The notes beneath the pieces were generated by a model. That model saw only the letters and a program-made list of their open reading frames with translations, searched no databases and had not been told where the DNA came from. 8,236 nucleotides of DNA, taken from positions 1 through 8,236 of the forward strand of contig JBOGWA010000015.1 of assembly GCA_050693155.1 (NCBI GenBank). Direction: 5' to 3'. Each line of letters opens with the position of its first letter. Within the stretch, counting starts at the first letter, position 1. The translations under genes and the position numbers were made by a program. Source of the stretch: JBOGWA01 sp050693155 (lineage in GTDB: Bacteria; Actinomycetota; UBA4738; CALAEC01). Positions 6,201-8,236 of this stretch are shown piece by piece.

Positions 6201-8079
6201 AGCCGGTCTCGAGGGGCGCAGAGCCTACGGCCCAGCCGCGGTCTCGGTCGACGAACTCGACCGATTGAAGGACGGCTGCCGGGAGCCCGGTCGAGAGGAC
6301 CTTCCAGGTCCGCCCCCCGGTGCTCGTAGACAGGACCGTGTTTCCGTTCCCCACGGCCCAGCCGTACGAGGCGTCGACGAAATCGATCCCCTGGAGGTTC
6401 TCTCCGGTCACGGCCTTCTGCCGCACCCACGTACCGCCACCATCACTCGTCGCGAACACCGCGCCCCCCTCTCCGACCGCCCATCCGAGCTTCCGGGTCG
6501 GGAACGAGACGTCGTTGAGATCGACCTCGGGCGGGATCAGGCCCGGCTGGACGGTCGGAAGGTCGATCGGCTTGAGCGGGGACGGGTCCGGCGGGTGGAA
6601 CCCCAGCTGCACCGCCTTGACGGCGTCGATGAGGCCGTGCCCCTTGTCGGGCGAGGAACTGTCGTCGGGGTTGCTCGGATCGACCTCGAGGCCGTAGGGG
6701 AGGCCGAACCGGAACTTGTGGGCAGTATCCTCGATGATCTCCTCGACCTGCGCGGGAGTCAGCTTCGGATTTGCCTGAAGGAGCTGCGCCACGATCCCGG
6801 TCACGTGTGGCGCCGACATCGACGTGCCGGAGAGGGTGGCGTAGGAGTTGGGCGGGCCCGTCTGGTTCTCGCAGATCGGCATCGTCATCCGGCAGGTCGA
6901 CACGATCGAGCTGCCCGGAGCGGAAACGTCGGGCCAACTCGAAGGATCGGCCGCAAGACCCCGTGACGACGTGGGGGCAATCGAGCCGTCGCGGCGCCCA
7001 ACGTCTCCATCGTCGTAGTTGGCGACGCAGATCACACCGGGGGTTGGGTTCACGCACTGCGCGTGGGTCCTCGGCGCGCCTCCGTCACCACCCGCGTTTC
7101 CGGCCGCGACCACGATCGTGATCCCCTCGGCGACGAGCGCCTCCTGGAGCTTCCACGTCGCTTGGTGGAACTGGCTGTTCTCGGGGTCGTACGGCTCGTA
7201 CCCGCTTCCCCAAGAGGTATTGACCACCTTGATCGGGGGGGTTACCTGATCGTGGTTCTCCAGAACCCAGGCGAGGCCGTCGAGTCCGTTCTCGAGGAAC
7301 GTGTAGGTGCCGACGCCGACGCCGTGGATCGTCGCTCCTGGCGCCGCCCCGTGGTATCTGCCTCCGGAGGCTGCCCCGGTTCCGGCGGCGATCCCGGCGA
7401 CGTGAGTCCCGTGCCCGCCGGCCGACGTCGTGTCGGAATCCGGCGAATCGACGGCCACCTTGGGCCCGAGGCACTCCGTGAACCCCGTCTGGTTCGTGAC
7501 CACGAACATCGGTGTGGTGCAGACGATCTCGACGTTCCTTCCAATCCGACCCTGGAAGTCCGGGTGGGTCGTATCGATGCCCGTGTCCACGATGGCAATG
7601 CCGACACCGGAGCCATCGATGATCGTTCCATTCGCAAGGGTCACCCGGCCGTTCAACACCTGCTGGCCGTGGGTAGCCTTGTGTGAGGTATCGGTCGCAA
7701 AGCGAATGCGACGGTTGGCCTCGATGTATGCGATCGAGGGTGAACGAGCCAGGTCGGAGAACATCTCGGCGGTTCCATACGCGACGAAGACCTTGATCGG
7801 CCGATAGATCGTGCCGACGTCCGCGCCGTCGCTTCGAGCTGCTGCGAGCCCGGCATCGAGCATCGCGTCCGACCGGACGTGCACGAGAGCGCTCGTTCGC
7901 CCGGTCGCCTCCGAGACGAGCCGATCGATCCGGGCTCGGTTCTGCGACCCGTGCAGCGTTCCGACCGTAGACGCTCGGCTCGGAGGGGACAGCGGCAAGG
8001 AGACCCAGAGAAGCGCAAGGGCGAGCGCCCACGCGGCCACGGGCCAGCCACGATCGCAACCCTTCTTGCTCCTGCTCAT
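3205..8079 (-). CDS. Secreted subtilisin-like (S8) protease with Ycf48-like and FG-GAP/PQQ-like beta-propeller domains
   Basis: This 1624-residue exported serine endopeptidase has several parts. The signal peptide has a basic n-region, a hydrophobic core (13-30) and a likely cut after SRA at 36. An I9-like propeptide (about 65-127) ends in IAYIEANRRIRF. The S8 domain (about 155-495) has all catalytic elements: Asp165 in IAIVDTGIDTTHPDF, His223 in GGHGTHVAG, oxyanion Asn328 in VVAAGNAGG and Ser420 in SGTSMSAPHVTG. A Ycf48/BNR-like propeller (about 520-800) repeats WAVG...DGGxTW. From about 838 to the end run 13 FG-GAP/VCBS loops of the DxDGDGxxD/E type, alternating with PQQ-like GxxxW strands. 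There is no LPXTG signal, cell-wall-binding domain or late TM segment, so release from the cell is likely. Met at 8079 is chosen because it places the n-region correctly, although GGGAG is only one base away; the frame is open up to 8205. It may digest extracellular protein, with the propellers binding substrate or surfaces (inference). Confidence 0.95.
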   Translation of the reverse strand: MSRSKKGCDRGWPVAAWALALALLWVSLPLSPPSRASTVGTLHGSQNRARIDRLVSEATGRTSALVHVRSDAMLDAGLAAARSDGADVGTIYRPIKVFVAYGTAEMFSDLARSPSIAYIEANRRIRFATDTSHKATHGQQVLNGRVTLANGTIIDGSGVGIAIVDTGIDTTHPDFQGRIGRNVEIVCTTPMFVVTNQTGFTECLGPKVAVDSPDSDTTSAGGHGTHVAGIAAGTGAASGGRYHGAAPGATIHGVGVGTYTFLENGLDGLAWVLENHDQVTPPIKVVNTSWGSGYEPYDPENSQFHQATWKLQEALVAEGITIVVAAGNAGGDGGAPRTHAQCVNPTPGVICVANYDDGDVGRRDGSIAPTSSRGLAADPSSWPDVSAPGSSIVSTCRMTMPICENQTGPPNSYATLSGTSMSAPHVTGIVAQLLQANPKLTPAQVEEIIEDTAHKFRFGLPYGLEVDPSNPDDSSSPDKGHGLIDAVKAVQLGFHPPDPSPLKPIDLPTVQPGLIPPEVDLNDVSFPTRKLGWAVGEGGAVFATSDGGGTWVRQKAVTGENLQGIDFVDASYGWAVGNGNTVLSTSTGGRTWKVLSTGLPAAVLQSVEFVDRDRGWAVGSAPLETGCCAPVVISTTDGGATWSPQAAPAPSGLTGVSFLDHDRGAAVGFFGAAFRTEDGGSTWIPMAVSTGASDSFSDVEFTDPQNGIVTAGSGAIFATQDGGLTWTPVADFGGPVRALAVSGRAAIAVGSDGLLAMSSDAGSTWAAAASDTGEELRGVSAPSARRAVAVGTRGFATVFPLGAQLLPPAAPVAVRLYRQNCRGLEVDWTRPAMGELLDAVAHDIDGNGVPEIIVSGKRGVRALQLFAPTEEATLWYLPFQSSLRQIVLAELDGDRGKELAVAAAHPRAPRSGVVAIEAESGEVIWTSRIAGGVDELRAADLNGDGKDDLVALGARRAENLYMLSGKDGRLLRRPIPLGAPARDLELANLTGDRTPDVAVVLEDASARAFDGAEGSALWTYRADGNVAPRGTVTIDSGKAFLALAAEDLNGDGIADVVLAGRGVPTSATRKRSAGNIDVGIGAGMVAVVDGRDGSLLWNYGDQDTNYFRAVSLADLTGDGVPDVVAHGNTIDSGRLLALDGLGRAIAGTSIGEPLALWTFDTTRGAAGRQQAPAPDSIVLSDADDDGAADAATALANGVVLAVSGRGSQALDPVVEEPAATPLWETRRSDDTAFRHISALRFKGRSFLLTLDSDHLLSLREAATGRIAWRLDAGGTPSLAVADLDDDPEAEVGVGTTSGRVYGLDDSGGLLRRSDDFFPHKIVGLAAADADGDGALELIGASWGGTVRAVSPVDGRIVWTSRVEPGVRSMVSGSRTVLVGTEDGRAVGLDVANGKRRWESVFDAGTPVSALVYSKTRRLFAAGDSAGVLRIFRLSGALRAQTSVGSGAVGDLGLADVDGDGLDEFVAAHRRGLSSGSIQVFRPSGARRWQVDLPEQGIAVSAGDLDGNGADDVIAGGFSHTFGLAGRTGDLFWKIESNSLVGGGLGALDFDGDGREEALVGNAVVGGESLRLVAVDFQGDPSALCKLRESASALEVVDIDGDGRAEIVVATSEGSIYRLSPSARP
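3220..5568 (-). repeat. Coding repeats: 13 FG-GAP/VCBS calcium loops within PQQ-like blades
   Basis: Calcium-loop motifs of the D-x-D-G-D/N-G-x-x-D/E type begin at protease residues 843, 890, 940, 988, 1047, 1114, 1181, 1282, 1328, 1455, 1503, 1548 and 1597. Most are 45-67 residues apart. Between them lie strands such as SGEVIWTSRI, DGSLLWNYG, TGRIAWRL, DGRIVWTSRV and TGDLFWKIE, which resemble PQQ-type beta-propeller blades. The loops at 890, 988 and 1282 depart from consensus. Repeats of this kind bind Ca2+ and build beta-propellers in extracellular proteins. Confidence 0.85.
5680..6522 (-). repeat. Coding repeats: Ycf48/BNR-like seven-blade propeller region
   Basis: Protease residues about 520-800 contain six blades that end in GGxTW or a close variant: Trp551, Trp592, Trp642, Trp683, Trp726 and Trp765. 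Four of them include WAVG, AAVG or IAVG about 15-25 residues earlier. A seventh degenerate blade follows (RRAVAVGTRGFATVFP, 785-800). Seven blades match the Ycf48/HCF136 fold. This is a sequence-level resemblance only; no photosystem role is implied, since such repeats are common in secreted bacterial proteins. Confidence 0.8.
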
Positions 8080-8236
8080 GCTCCCGCCAAGCCGATGTTC
8101 TTCATCCACACTAATACGCCTTGTTGGCAGTGCCTCCCCTGCACGCGAGGGAGCTCTGAGACGAATTCCCGTTTTGCCCAGACCGCGGGGGCGAGCGAAC
8201 AACAACGCCGGACGGTCGGGAGCCGCGGCGCGAAGC
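8080..8236. other. Upstream region of the protease gene
   Basis: No convincing gene or clear -10/-35 pair is visible. On the minus strand there is a 5-bp stem (CTCCC 8134-8138 with GGGAG 8149-8153) and a 9-codon ORF (8076-8105) that overlaps the protease ATG. The control signals may lie partly beyond the right edge. Confidence 0.4.

Noticed and set aside
5554..6966. Plus-strand ORF of 470 codons opposite the protease
   Set aside because: It lies wholly antisense to the protease, whose repeats and catalytic motifs are unmistakable. Its product is rich in Arg, Gly and Pro with no domain, as expected of a shadow frame in GC-rich DNA.
8080..8205. Longer N-terminus of the protease starting at 8205
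   Set aside because: It would put 42 residues before a textbook signal-peptide n-region and so bury the export signal; the Met at 8079 fits a secreted protein.

Overview
This window of high-GC DNA comes from a bacterium, probably an uncultured or little-studied member of the Actinomycetota. The evidence is the strong G/C preference at third codon positions, the DrrA-type ABC ATPase, the LfrA/SmvA/EmrB-like 14-TM exporter, and the large secreted subtilase built from repeats. The phylum is an inference, because there is no rRNA or other marker gene here.

Layout. (1) 1-711, minus strand: the first 237 residues of a DrrA-family drug-exporter ATPase, running off the left edge. (2) 712-866: a divergent intergenic region with a good ribosome-binding site for the ATPase and two 8-bp palindromes sharing the core ACCGGT just before the next gene. 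(3) 867-2489, plus strand: a complete DHA2-family MFS multidrug exporter. (4) 2569-2928, plus strand: a small secreted protein of unknown function with a signal peptide, two cysteines and a lysine-rich run. (5) 2929-3204: a gap between convergent genes with two short stem-loops and a candidate 66-residue ORF on the minus strand. (6) 3205-8079, minus strand: one very large gene filling about 60% of the window. It encodes a 1624-residue secreted subtilisin-like (S8) protease with a signal peptide, an I9-type propeptide, an intact catalytic domain, a Ycf48/BNR-like seven-blade propeller region, and a long C-terminal array combining FG-GAP/VCBS calcium loops with PQQ-like blade motifs. (7) 8080-8236: its upstream region, with no convincing gene.

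The left part looks like a divergent export locus, with ABC and MFS transporters transcribed away from a shared control region. The right part looks like an independent secreted-protease gene. I found no CRISPR array, tRNA, rRNA, insertion sequence, phage gene or recognisable defence system. The most unusual object is the protease: an active-looking subtilase joined to what appear to be three beta-propellers, of a kind I cannot match to a named characterised protein.
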